Part shown: positions 23,315 through 35,378 of the stretch, in pieces | Numbering within the stretch: the stretch's first letter is position 1 | Layout of the letters: each line of letters opens with the position of its first letter | Origin: Dastarcus helophoroides | Taxonomy: Eukaryota; Arthropoda; Insecta; Coleoptera; Bothrideridae | Assembly (NCBI GenBank): GCA_028583605.1 | Contig: CM053327.1 | Coordinates: 28,756,626 to 28,820,625 of the forward strand | DNA: 64,000 bases | Direction: 5' to 3' | Translations under genes and position numbers: made by a program | The notes under the pieces: generated by a model | Databases searched by the model: none | Seen by the model: only the letters and a program-made list of their open reading frames with translations | What the model was told of the DNA's origin: nothing

Positions 23315-26300
23315 ATGGCATTTGCCTTAAGGTGTGAATTAAATAGGTTATACTCAGCAAGGAGGTGTATCAGAAGTTTGCGATTTTGTTCAACAGAAAA
23401 AGTAATCTTGCGGCTAATTTTTATTGTAAGTCGTGTATTAAGATTGTAATCTTTTGTAGAAAGGACTTGTCTTGGGCGTTTATTCTGACGAGGAGGCATG
23501 TGGCGTGACCCTAACTAAAAGTGCTGCTTTATACAACCAAGCGACTCAGGGAAAATTGTTGCAACATATTCAGCTGTAAGTTAATATTTTTCTTATTTTG
23601 CAGCTAGCTCTTTTTTATTGTTTCTATTGAAAAGAACCCGACCTGAAATTGTTTTATTTCCTGTAGTTCATTTCTTACAAATGATGTTACATGTGTTTTG
23701 GTTTCTAAGACATTTATTTTTTACTTTCTCACTGATAATAGAGCGAACAAATTATTAGGTACTGATTAAAAAGATAATGAAAACATCATTTATGATAAAA
23801 AAAAGCGTTTCAAATTATCGCCCCATTTTTATTTTAAAGTGTAATTGAGGTCGGAGATCGAAAAGTGATCTTCTGTATTTAATAATTTAAATATTTACTA
23901 GTTTACTTGATTAAAAATAAGAAATAGTTTTTGAAAATATGTGGCACTAGGAACAAAATTTATTTTAAAGAATTTATTTAGATTTTAAAGATTTCTTCTT
24001 TGATTTATTAAAAAAAGTGAAATTTTCAGTTTAAAATCGAAGTGTTGGGATTAAGTTTGAAATTTTAAGTTAATAAAAATCTTTCTGTTAAGCCTAAAAT
24101 GGTGCAAAAAATGTACAAGTTGAAAAATTTAACCCATTTAATACAGTAATATAAAAATGCATAACCCTATTGTTATTATTATTGTTTGTATTATTCTATT
24201 AATTAAAACTTCTCCAATATAGATCTCATTTAAGAAAAATAAATTTCGCCAATTTTTTCTCCCGTAATTAATAATAAATTAAATTACCTTTCTTTATATT
24301 AAGAAATTGCATCATCTTGAAGTTTATCCCAAACTGTGTATTCATGGGCATAATTAGGATTTATTTCAGCAAGAGCAACATTCATTTTGAAAAATTGTCG
24401 TAAAAAAAATATAATTTGTAGAAAATCCCTCTGAATATTCATTTCATTCCATCATGAGTCGAAATTTGCAAAGACTCGAAAAAAAATTGAAGTTTCTAAA
24501 AGTATTTTTCTCTAAATTATTTTTTATTGAAATTTGATTTTCTTAAGCGAGTTTTTCTCGAAATATCGACTTTTTATCAAAATTTCAAACTCCCTGGTTT
24601 GCCTGAAAAAATTGCTGTACTTTAGCATTTATTAAAAAAAAACAATTACGGACATCTAGGCATGAATTCAGAATTTGGCATGCTCTGAATGGCGCTAATT
24701 AGTCAATTCTGCCTAAGTTTTAGGTTCTAAAATTTAGAAGAATATATCCTAAAGTATTGATTTCACATAATTAACTTCTAAAGGAAAATTGCTATATTTA
24801 TTTAAGGGACACAGTTCCCTGTTTTGTTACACACAATTGTAGTTATAACTAAATGTGCCCCAAACTTGTTGCCTGTAAATAGACCAACTAGTAAGAAGTT
24901 ATAACTGTTTCAGGTCGGTGTTCTCATAACCAACTCAACCTCCCCACGTAAACTGCAATGGCTGCGTCGCGCGACGGCCGTAGTAGCTCTGCCTCCTCCC
25001 ACAGCGGTTCCAACATTCCCACGAACCGCTCGTCGATCCGCACGCCCAAACGCCAAAGATCGACGACCGGCGGCGTGGCTGTCGCCGGTTCATCGTCGAG
25101 CACGCCATTCGACGAGAAAAATTCGGATTTTCAGTGCCCCGTCTGTTTCAATTTAATCGAAGAAGCGCACATAACGAAATGCGGCCACACTTTCTGCTAC
25201 AGCTGCATTTCGAAATCCATAGAAACCTTCCAAGGTTGCCCCAAGTGCAACACGGCGATAACGAGCGAGGAGATGATTTTTCCGAACTTTCTCCTCAACG
25301 ATCTCGTTAAGAAACACAAAATGAAATTGATGGGGATGGAATCTTTAGGGTTAACGAGGGATAGTTCCGGGGAATTCGGGAGCGGCGCCGACGGTTTGAG
25401 AGATTTCGTCGCGGCGGAATCGCAAAATTTGTCGTTACCGGACGTGAATGTCATGTTGGAGGTTTTAACGCAGAGGAAGCAACTGCTAGAGGCTGAATCC
25501 TGCGCCGCTCAGAACAGGTTACTGTTGGAATTTTTGAAGCATTTGCTGAAGCAAAAGAAGGAGCAGCAGGCGCAAATTAGCAAGGAAATCTCCATTATTG
25601 AGCACGATGTTGGTGAGGTTGTTAATAAGTTGAAGGAGGTTCACAACAGGTGCCCGACTTTGGAGGACGTTGAGAGGACTATTGCTGGAGCTTCCGAGAA
25701 TGCGGCTACCGTTTCGGCGATGAAGAAAGAAATGTTGGAGATGATTGACAATATTGGAACCAGTACAGGGACTAAAGAAGAGGTTGCTGGATCGGATTCC
25801 GCTAAATCCAGCTCTGCTTCTTTGGCGATCAGAAGGAGGAGAATGCACGCTCATTTTGACGATTTCGTCGACTGTTACTTCACGATACGTTCTAAAGACT
25901 TATTTTTTGGGAAAGATAGCGATAAAACCACTAGGAGTAGCGAGGAACGAGGGCAAAGTTTAGACGACTTTCGGGAGAATTTAATCAAATTTTCTAGATA
26001 TAATTCGTTACATTTATTGGCCACTTTGAATTACTCTACAGATTTGTTTAATAATTCAACGATAGTGTCGAGTATCGAATTTGATAAAGATAATGAATTT
26101 TTCGCCATTGCTGGGGTTACAAAACGCATTAAAGTTTTTGATTATGGGGCCGTTATGAAAGACACCGTTGACATCCATTATCCAGTTATCGAGATGGTAT
26201 CAAAATCTAAAATCTCCTGCGTGAGTTGGAATAGTTACCATAAGAGTACCTTAGCTTCTAGTGACTACGAGGGTACTGTGACTATCTGGGATGCTTCAAC

Positions 26301-29300
26301 GGGACAAAGAACAAAAACTTATCAAGAGCACGAAAAGCGGTGTTGGAGTGTCGATTTTAATGAGGTTGACACGCGACTTATCGCCTCAGGTTCTGATGAT
26401 GCCAAAGTTAAATTGTATTCGCTCAATGGTGAACATTCTATAGCGACTTTAGAAGCCAAAGCGAACGTTTGTTGTGTCAAATTTAATCCTAAAAGTTCGA
26501 GACATCTAGCGTTTGGTAGTGCCGATCATTGTGTACATTATTATGACCTTAGAAATATGAAAGAGGCGGTTGCTGTGTTTCGAGGTCATAAAAAGGCTGT
26601 TAGTTACGTTAAATTTTTGAATAACGAGGAAATTGTTTCGGCTTCGACGGATTCACAATTGAAAATGTGGAGCATTAATACGCCGTATTGCTTGAGGTCG
26701 TTTGTAGGTCATATAAATGAGAAAAATTTTGTAGGGTTGGCCACAGATGGCGATTATGTCGCCTGTGGTTCGGAGAATAACGCCCTCTATATTTACTATA
26801 AGGGGTTGAGTAAAATGCTTTTCAAGTATAAATTTGAGGCCATTCAAGGGGTTTTAGATCAGGAGAAACGAGAGGATGATATGAATGAGTTTGTTTCGGC
26901 TGTTTGTTGGAAACAGAATTCGAACGTTTTGGTGGCTGCTAACAGTCAAGGTATTATTAACATACTGGAGCTGGTTTAAAAAATATTGAACGTGGGGGTA
27001 GGAATATCATTTAAGACAATCAAAAAAAAAAATAACTTCACAATCGATCTAATAAGATTGCTTGTTTTCGTATTATTTCGATGTGTTTTCTTACAAAAAT
27101 CAAAACTTCTTTTACTCCTATTTTACGTTTTTATATTAAAGTATTTAAAGTAAAAAAAATAAGAAGGAAAAATAGTTTTTTGGGAAAAAGGTAAAATTTC
27201 TAAAAATCTACAACTAAATAGGTCATAGTTCTGAATTGTTTATAATTTTTTTTTTTTGGTGGAACGGTCTGGTCCTTGGTTATCTTCAAAAATTGAAATA
27301 CAAAACTTGTCCCCTGAAATTAAGAAAGATTGAAAAACACAACAAAGGTTTCGACAGCCAAGCTATCATCTTCAGAGAGGTACTGTGATACTGTGAGAGG
27401 CACTATCTCTAAAGATCATAACTTGGCTGTCGAAACGCGTTAGAGCATTGTTGTATTTTTTAATCTTTCATGGTTTCAGGGGACAAGTTTTGTATTTCAA
27501 TTATTATAAGTTTAACCTAAATTACTTGGGAGGGAATCAATCGCGCGACCTTCGCGTTAGCATGAGAGCATAAAGCCGTAAAACTTTTCTGAGTTAAAGT
27601 CAGTCCGGCTTTGTTTCCTATGTAATCGTCAATAAGACCGTAATTTCGTTATTTGATTTCGTTGTTGCTATAACCTCGATCTAAAGTACAATTTAGCGGA
27701 ATCAATTCGTGTACTCCCTTCCCCCCGCTCTATCTGTGGTTGTGATGAAATATGTGTTATTCAGAGGTTAGGTCTACCGCTGAATTATTCCTGAGCGTGC
27801 CAAATGAGAAATGGATGTATCTACACGCACAAATTTAGTATATTACCAATTCGTATTATAAGACGTAGTTCAATAGAAACCGAATAGGTTTGGGTACATT
27901 TAGGACTAATTACCCAACAGTTCGATTTCCAGTTTTTGCGTCATTGAGGCTGCTGGTGCCCCAATGGTGTAAAAACATCATAGTTCGGTGTCTGACGCAC
28001 AGTTCAATGAATATAATATTGCTCATATTTAGATACGTTTTAGAGCAATATACGTATGTGCCAATGTTTTATGCAGTCTGTTCAACACAAAATCCCTAGA
28101 AATATAGAGCCCGTTCAGATAAAGATGTCGCTTTGTACGCTTTTCCAAATGGAACAATTTTTTGGTAATTATCTAATAGTGTTCTGGCTTATAAATTGAT
28201 ATTTATTATTTGTTTCTCAAATGTCTATTCATTACTCATAAATTTTAAACTGTCCTCAATATAATCATAACAGGATAATTATAAAATTACGATCCAATGC
28301 TTGAAATTGCTCTTAAAACGTAGAAGTTTTAATATTCGTGCAGAAGTTATCAATTTTTTTGCTTATTAACAATTCAATCAACTATATTTTTTAACAACAC
28401 TCTGTACAAATATCTATTTATTCAAAAACAAGACTGAGAACAAATGAGTTTCTGGCACGATTTTGTGTTGCAGCAGATATTTCCACAGTTAAATGTCATT
28501 GGGTGCAAAAATATATTTTTTAAACATTCAGGCGAATTGATTTTTTAATTGTTTTGTATATATGTAAAATTAAAAATAGCAAGTAATTTTGTTAGTTTCG
28601 AATTTTGAAAATGAGATGGGCAGTTTAAATATGTTTTACCTGATTAAAAATTTAGCTAGTAGGTTTATGTTTTATTGTGATTTTATGCAGTAAAGGGATT
28701 GATTGTTTATATTAAATCGGTGAACTATTTTGTGATTCCATTATGTAAAATCAATGTTTTTATTGATGTAAGTAGCTGTATTATATAGCAATAAATTTCC
28801 CAACTAATTTCGTTTTTATTTATCCCGAGCTTTAAAAATATAAATCTAATGCAGAGTATTCGTTTTTCAATTCTTATTGAAATTTGGCTTATTTGAAGAA
28901 CTGCGATGGTGGTTAAATGACAAAGTTCCCTATTTTAGCGCTGAATTAAATGCAGAACAAAAATCTGAAATAAAGTTAATACTTTTTGTTAAACATATCT
29001 TGAAAAACTAAATAAATATATTTTCTTCTGCATCTTTCTCGAAAACTTAATCGAAGCAATTTTAAATAAAAACTACTAAAGCATGCACAGCGCCATGTTA
29101 AAATTTTGCAAATTTGATAGGAGCTCCTTTTCTATTGTGACCAGGGCTTCGAACCGGAACAACCGAAAAAAACCGTTATTTTTGTAGGAACGAAAACCGG
29201 AAAAAAATAACGGTTTATTTCGGTTCGTTGAATTTGTATGTTCTTAAAATAATTTTTACTTTACTCTACAGTTTGGGATTCTTTTAGAAATTTCCTTTTC

Positions 29301-32300
29301 AAAATTTTACACAAATCCATGCAACTTTCAACTCAAAATTACGAGTTAACTTTAAAGAGCATTTTTTTGAAAGTTCAATTATAAACTTACAATTTCCACT
29401 CTTTCTAAGAAAATGCTGATTTTATTCTCAAAATTTCAAGCCAAATTGAATTTTAAGTTGTATAACTTGAATATTCCTTTTTCAAAAATTTTGACTCTTG
29501 TGAAATTTGGACCTTTTTCTCGAAATATTTCTTTTCTTTTCCCAAAATTTCGAGTTTAAAATAAAAATTTTATGTGCTATTGTAAATATGGACTCAAGCA
29601 GTGGAGTCTTTTTCATTAAAGCCCAGTTTCCCGGCAATTTTATTTGCAAATTCGAATTTTTCGGTTAAACTCCAACTTTTTTTCAGAACAAACACTCAAA
29701 ATTTGTTTTTTTTTCTCAAACTTGGATTTTCCGTTTTATAATCTGATATTTCTAATTTTTGAAGTGATTAATAAAAATTTCCAATGTTCTTGAATTTTTT
29801 CCTTCAAATTTCAGTTTAATTTAAAAAAAATTTTTCTTGAAATTTCAAATTTTCATGATTTCTTTACGATGCCGACTACATAGAACTTCCCAACATTCCT
29901 GGATTTGGCTTTTTTTTTCTTAAAATTTGCGATAAAATCCTTCTATTTATAATTTTTCCTTGAAGTTGGGAATTTCAGTGAAAATTTTAAGAGAAAAATA
30001 CAACATTTATATTCCAATTTAAAGCCGGGATCTTGAAATTGAAGTGGAAATTTAGAGGGTAAACTTGAAACGATGACATGTTAGAAAATGTCTAATTTAG
30101 GCTTTGAATTTTTATCTGGTTTTGTTTACGCTGTATTTGACTTTTTTCTTAAAATTTCGACTTTAGCCTCGAAGCTGCAATTTTTTTTTCAGATTGTTTT
30201 GAATTTAGACAGCTTTAAATTCGAAATTTAGTTAAGTCTTAAATTAGATTTGTAGAATTCGTTCAAAATTTAAAAATTGATAATTTGGAAAATTAGATTC
30301 TTCAGCAAAATTAAAAAATTTCTGGAACGGGCGGGGCGAATTTTGAAAAAATGTCGAAGTTATCACAAAAACTCGAACTTTTGAAAAAAAAGGAAATTTC
30401 GAAAAAAATTTTGAATGAAGCTATATTTAAGTTCGAAAAAAAATCCCAATTGTGCTGATAAAAGTTGAAAATTTTCAAAAAAGGATTAAAATCCTGAAAA
30501 AATTCAAATATTTCAAAAAGTTACAATTTTGAAAAAAGTGAAAATTTTCGGGAAAAAAGTCGGAATTGTCAAAAAAAAGAAGTTAAAACTTCGAGAAATA
30601 GTAAAAAGTTTGAGCTAAAGTGGAAATTTTCAGAAAAACGTAAAGCTTTAAATAAAATATTTCAACATAATCATATTATAAAAAATTCAAAATTAAAAAA
30701 TAAATTGAAATTTTGAGAAAAAAAACTTTGTGTTGTCAAATTTTTTATAGAAAGTCACAATTTTGAAAAAAAGGAATTTTTTTTAAATGGAACAAATTCC
30801 GAAAAAGTTACAGCTTCAAGAAAAAGTCGAAATTTTGATGATAAAAGGTCGAAATTTTCAAAAAAAGTCTAAATTCGAAAATGGTTCGAAAATATTAAAA
30901 ATGTCGAAATTTTGAGAAAAACTTAATTTTTCAAAAAAAATGTAAGGAAAATCTAATTTTTCAATTAAAAGTTCAGTTTACTACATAAAAATCGAAATTT
31001 TAAAAAAAATCTCAGTTTTCCAAAAAAATCAAAACTGAGATATTGTCAATCAAAAGTTGAATCAATGTGAAAATTTAAAAAAACAGGATAGAAATTTTTA
31101 AAAGTCAATTTTCCAACACCATTAAATTTACAGAAAAAAATCAAAATTTTGAAAACAATATAACAATTTGGAGAAAAGATCGAATTTATGAGTAAAGATT
31201 TTCAAAAAATCAGCTTTTGGAAAATAAATTAATATCCTAAAGAAAGGCCAAACTGAAAAAGTCTTGCGATTAATAAAATAAATAAACATTTAAAAAAAGT
31301 AGAAGCTAAAAAAAGAAAATTTGAATTTCAAAATTTTTAAAATATAAAGACGAAATGCTTTAAAGAAATCGAAAAATGTTTAAGAATTTTGAATAAAAAT
31401 CGAAGGCAGACTTTTCAAAAAGTAATCAATTTTAAAAAGTCAGAATTTTGCGAAAAAGTGAAAATCGAAAAAAAGTTGAATAAAAAAAAAACACTCGAGA
31501 GAGTCGATATTTGCAAAAAGTTAAAATTTTGAAACATTTTTAAACAGAATTGAAATGTTTTAAAAAAATCGAATTGAAAATTAATTAGATTTGTAAAAAA
31601 AGATGAAATTTCGAGTCTGAAGTTTCTGATATTTACAAAAATAAGGTCAAACATTCAAACTTCGCGATCAATTCCAAAGATTCAAAAAAAAATGTCAAAA
31701 AATAAAATCTTTAACAAGAACAACAGTTATAAAAGTAAAATATTCAAAAAAATCAAAACCAACCAAATAGGACAGAATTTTGAGGAATTTGGAATATTCA
31801 ATAAATCAAAATTTTAAAAAAAGTCGAAATTTTCAAAATCAAGTTAAGATTTCGAAAATTTGGAAGTCAAACGAGAAAAGATCGACTTTGTGAAAAAGTG
31901 GCTTTTTATTGTCGAAATTTTCGAAATAAGTCAAAACTGAATTCTTCAGAAAAGTCGAAATTTTCAAAAAGTATATAACCATAGAATCCTTTCTCTTTTT
32001 TCATCTAGGCGAAAGCGCGGGTATCAGATTATTTTTTTTATAAAGTTCGAGGTTTTTTTAAAGTTTGAAATCAAAATGAATCCAAAATCCAGAGTTTCAG
32101 CGTGAAATTTTTATACTCGAAAAATCGGAAAATATTTTCTTCAAATTTTAAGCATTACCAGAGTAGTTATATGCTGTAATATTTAAAAAAAAGAGAGACC
32201 ATTTCCTGAATTATATTATCAAATCAATTCAAATAAAAACTTTTAAAAAATGAGTCACCCGGAACTGAACCGAAAACCGGAAAAAACGCTATTTTTATCG

Positions 32301-35300
32301 GAACGAAAACCGCAACGGAACGGATATGATTTTCTTTCCGGAACGAAAACCGAAACGAAAAAAATAGTGGTTCGATGCCCTGATTGTGACATAAGGTTTA
32401 CTGGTTAATTAAGCCGAGAACCTCATATGGTAGTTTTTGGCAAAAAAAAAACTTTACCTCATTCACCTTACTCGCCTAATTTGGTTCCTTGGTACTTTTT
32501 TCCTTTCCAAAAATTAAAATCCAATTGCGGCGGCACAGATTAGACTATATTGTTAGATTCTCTTAAAAATATTTGGGCTTGGCGGCTGATCTGTTAATGG
32601 AGCAGAGTTGCGCATGAGCGGTTTGAAGGGTTTTACATCTAGCTCTCGTACACGCAGTCGATGCGTAAGACCCACGCATCAATGACTGATTGTTCGATGC
32701 TCCTATTTGCTTTAATGCGCCAAATTCAAAAGATATATAAAGTTGCTAACAATATACATGCTAATGAAGCTGATTCATGATCCGTATTGAACACATCAAT
32801 AAAACAACGCGTTCCTTTCGTAATAGAGTAGAACCACTGGTATTGACGATTGCAGTCCCAGTGGAGCTACTTGAAGGGATGTAGCAGTGAGTAAGAGTCG
32901 GCTATAAAAATAATTTAATATAAGTCCTTGAATTGCTCGATTATAATTATTTTCTATTAATTCATTTTCATTAACTTTTCAACAACTCATTTTGGAACAA
33001 CGCTGAAAAGTTAAATAAAAATCAGTTGATTATTATGTCTCATTGAATGGAGTTTAAATGGGAGAATTTTGTTCGTTGTTACATTTCACATTATTTGTGG
33101 TATGGGTTTTTTTGGGTTAATTTGCCTTTCTTTGTTTCGACCAAATTAGTTACTCTGTGAATAATAGTAATACTTTTGAAAGCACTTCATAACTACCAAA
33201 TTAACTAGCTTATTAGAAAACAATTTTAAGGCAACATTGCGTAAAATTTAAACTTCTGTCGCACTAAATCACTTTCTGTAAAAACTATTGGGGGGCACAC
33301 CTCCAATTTTTTTAAATTAATTTCATAAAGTACATAATCATTTACAAATATTCCAGGGCAGGTAATAAAGTGAAGCCGGGCAAATCATTTGTATTTTGGG
33401 GACTCGACAGCAACTATGATTCAGTGGCAGTAGTAGGATTGGGCAAGCAGAACAAAGAGTTTGATGAACTCGAAGGAATTTGTGAAGAAAGAGAAGCAGT
33501 ACGAACTGCAGCATCAGGTAAGTACATATTTGAAAATGTTAAAACACTAATGAGATCCATTTGCAATTAATATTCGAGAAAATGATGGACAAATTGAGCA
33601 ACAACGCATCCGATTTTCTCCTTTAAATAAACAATTCAAAAGAAGTGATTTAAAAAAAATCAGTTTCTGTGGGTGAAACTTAGCTTAGAGTGCAACTAGC
33701 ACATAAAGTGCCCCGCATATTAAGGAGTCTTCACGAGGAAACGACACACACCCGGTTCTTAGGAATTAGTGGGTGTAGCTTTACTTTCATAGAACTTTGG
33801 GAGACATAGACTTTTTTTTTTAACTTAGATTTGTGTGGCGTAGAAAGCACGCTTGGTATATTATTGTATTTCAATTGAAATGTGAATTACGAAAACGAAT
33901 ATCAATTAAAAAATAAATTTTGCGTTGAAATTTTAAAGCAACTTCTAAATTTCGAGATTAGTGTCCAAAAAACCTAAATCGAAATTCTTAATTTAGACAA
34001 ATTAATCAAAAATGTCACGAATATGTTTTCCCAATAATTGAATTTATCATTAATATAAAACAAAAAAGTTTCACCCATAGTAAGTAATCACTTTAACAAA
34101 ATATCTTATTTTTAAAACCAGTTTCAAAAAGAAACGAATACAATCATCTGCTAAAAGGCAATAATTGTTTTTTTTTACTTTCAGCCGGTTGCAAAGCTTT
34201 GCAAGCCGCAGGCATAAAGCGAATTTGCGTCGAAAGCCTTGAAGACCCCGAATCTGCAGCCGAAGGTAGCACCTTGGGCACGTGGCTATTCCAAGAATAT
34301 AAAACAAAAAAAGAGCCGCTACCTGAAATTCAACTCTATGACACCGACCAAGCAACAAAAGACTGTTGGAACAGAGGTCTTATTAAAGCTCAAGCACAGA
34401 ACGTGGCTAGGAAATTAGCTGATACGCCCGCAAACCTTCTAACACCAACAATTTTCGCCCAAGAGGTACAAAATATCTTAGCCTCGGATAAGATTCAGAT
34501 CAACGTATATGATAAAGAATGGGCGAAAAAGCAGAAAATGAACGCCTTTTTGGCCGTGGCGCAAGGATCCGTAGAAGCCCCGAAATTCGTTGAAATCATC
34601 TATAAAAATGGAAACAACCCTAATCCGTTTGTACTCGTAGGTAAAGGTGTAACATTTGACGCTGGCGGCATCAGCTTGAAACCTGCCAGTAATATGGATC
34701 AGATGAGAGCTGATATGGGGGGCGCGGCCTCAGTAATAGGAACTCTCTACGCTCTCAGTAAATTAAACGTAGCAGCAAACGTCACAGCTTTGATACCTTT
34801 GGTGGAAAATCTCCCTTCTGGTTCAGCTATCAAACCTGGAGATGTAATAACCGCTCGGAATGGGAAAACAATTTGCGTGGACAATACTGATGCTGAAGGG
34901 CGGTTGATACTCGCCGATGCTTTAGATTACAGCGCCACGCACAATCCCCATTTCGTTTTGGACATAGCCACACTTACGGGGGCCATGAGTGTTGCACTAG
35001 GAAGCTCCGCGACCGGGGTCTTTTCGAATTCTGATTCTTTATTTGCCTGTCTTCAACAAGCTGGTGCTTACACAGGTGACAGAATGTGGAGATTTCCGCT
35101 TTGGAAGCATTACACCAAGCAAATGACAGATAATGCCGCGTATGATCTCAATAATATTTCAAGAACTAAAGGGGGAGGAGCATGCACTGCTGCTGCATTT
35201 TTAAGAGAGTTTGTTCCAGAAAAAGTTGACTGGTTACATCTGGATATGGCTGGAGTGATGGGGCCAGATCCCAACTCTAGCACGCCCTATTTAGGCAAGG

Positions 35301-35356
35301 GAATGACCGGTAGACCTACTAGGACTTTAGTCCAATTTATCGAATCTTTATTATAA
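23315..35356 (+). CDS. LAP3: leucyl (cytosol) aminopeptidase, M17 family
   Basis: Four exons, join(23315..23401, 23460..23575, 33357..33517, 34185..35356), in frame; 511 aa, similar to animal LAP3. It is a two-metal M17 exopeptidase that removes N-terminal residues from peptides. Exons 1-2 give an Arg-rich, mitochondrial-type leader (LRCELNRLYSARRCIRSLRF) and the family start KGLVLGVYS. Exon 3 has FVFWGLDSNYDSVAVVGLG. Exon 4 has the catalytic domain: metal/active-site segment VGKGVTFDAGGISLKP (K and D about residues 275 and 280), RADMGGAA, signature NTDAEGRLILADAL (about 355) and GMTGRPTRTL at the end. Intron 2 is 9,781 bases and contains the whole COP1 gene plus a satellite-carrying hAT-like element. 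Introns 1 and 3 are 58 and 667 bases. A tool using exon 4 alone would miss the first quarter of the protein. Confidence 0.95.
23576..24957. other. LAP3 intron 2, part upstream of COP1
   Basis: Intron sequence that should also contain the COP1 promoter and 5' UTR. A good acceptor (CTGTTTCAG, AG at 24911-24912) lies 45 bases before the COP1 start, so COP1 may have a 5'-UTR intron. Diverged AAATTTCGA sequence lies near 24440-24600. Confidence 0.4.
24958..26979 (+). CDS. COP1: E3 ubiquitin ligase COP1
   Basis: A single uninterrupted 673-aa frame. COP1 is a RING-type ubiquitin ligase that uses a WD40 propeller to recruit substrates (bZIP and ETS-type factors) or Tribbles adaptors. After a Ser-rich head, a C3HC4 RING spans residues 60-97 (CPVC...CGHTFCYSCI...CPKC). 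A coiled coil occupies about 165-240 (LLEFLKHLLKQKKEQQAQI, HDVGEVVNKLKEV). Seven WD40-type repeats run from about 350 to the end (for example STLASSDYEGTVTIWDAST, LIASGSDDAKVKLYSL, EIVSASTDSQLKMWSI). The gene is intronless and lies wholly within LAP3 intron 2 on the same strand, a nested arrangement that raises the possibility of a retroposed copy. The reading frame is intact, so it is probably functional. Confidence 0.95.
   Translation: MAASRDGRSSSASSHSGSNIPTNRSSIRTPKRQRSTTGGVAVAGSSSSTPFDEKNSDFQCPVCFNLIEEAHITKCGHTFCYSCISKSIETFQGCPKCNTAITSEEMIFPNFLLNDLVKKHKMKLMGMESLGLTRDSSGEFGSGADGLRDFVAAESQNLSLPDVNVMLEVLTQRKQLLEAESCAAQNRLLLEFLKHLLKQKKEQQAQISKEISIIEHDVGEVVNKLKEVHNRCPTLEDVERTIAGASENAATVSAMKKEMLEMIDNIGTSTGTKEEVAGSDSAKSSSASLAIRRRRMHAHFDDFVDCYFTIRSKDLFFGKDSDKTTRSSEERGQSLDDFRENLIKFSRYNSLHLLATLNYSTDLFNNSTIVSSIEFDKDNEFFAIAGVTKRIKVFDYGAVMKDTVDIHYPVIEMVSKSKISCVSWNSYHKSTLASSDYEGTVTIWDASTGQRTKTYQEHEKRCWSVDFNEVDTRLIASGSDDAKVKLYSLNGEHSIATLEAKANVCCVKFNPKSSRHLAFGSADHCVHYYDLRNMKEAVAVFRGHKKAVSYVKFLNNEEIVSASTDSQLKMWSINTPYCLRSFVGHINEKNFVGLATDGDYVACGSENNALYIYYKGLSKMLFKYKFEAIQGVLDQEKREDDMNEFVSAVCWKQNSNVLVAANSQGIINILELV
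26980..27252. other. COP1 3' flank
   Basis: Probably the COP1 3' UTR, with an ATTAAA near 27137 as possible poly-A signal. A run of ten or more A lies at about 27023. Confidence 0.35.
27253..27506 (-). mobile_element. inverted-repeat retroposon, copy D (two arms)
   Basis: A T-run and GGTGGAACGGTCTGGTCC begin the element. The first arm runs through CTTGTCCCCTGAAATTAAG and AGCCAAGCTATCATCTTCAG (27358-27377). The second arm is its inverse: CATAACTTGGCTGTCGAAAC, then TTTCAGGGGACAAG, ending at GTATTTCAA. The whole element can fold into one long hairpin. Read on the minus strand it ends in poly-A. Flanks AATTGTTTATAA and AATTATTATAA are a possible imperfect target duplication. Confidence 0.8.
27507..29133. 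other. LAP3 intron 2, between COP1 and the hAT element
   Basis: No exon or RNA gene was recognised. An open frame at 27890-28099 shows no domain. Confidence 0.4.
29142..32382. mobile_element. non-autonomous hAT-like element carrying satellite
   Basis: The 14-base ends CAGGGCTTCGAACC and (inverse of the right end) CAGGGCATCGAACC differ at one position. They are flanked by identical 8-bp direct repeats ATTGTGAC at 29134-29141 and 32383-32390. An 8-bp duplication with CAGGG-type ends is diagnostic of hAT transposition. Just inside each end are clustered GAACCGAAAACCGG-type repeats, as in hAT subterminal regions. The 3 kb between is AAATTTCGA-type satellite, mostly written as TTTCTCGAAATTTC on the left and as GTCGAAATTTTGAAAAA on the right, with the switch near 30300. 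No transposase is present, so movement would have needed enzyme from elsewhere. Confidence 0.87.
32391..33356. other. LAP3 intron 2, 3' part
   Basis: Unremarkable intron sequence leading to the polypyrimidine-poor acceptor ATATTCCAG at 33348-33356. No gene was seen. Confidence 0.4.
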
Positions 35357-35372
35357 ATATATAGAAGCTAAG

Positions 35373-35378
35373 AATAAA
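35373..35378 (+). promoter_or_regulatory. poly-A signal of LAP3
   Basis: AATAAA 17 bases after the LAP3 stop codon, implying a very short 3' UTR. Confidence 0.6.

Noticed and set aside
29142..32382. Search for a transposase gene inside the hAT-like element
   Set aside because: Only short low-complexity frames such as 31415-31654 were found, and none has transposase motifs.
34071..34358. 95-codon minus-strand open frame
   Set aside because: Antisense to LAP3 exon 4 and its upstream intron; no independent support.
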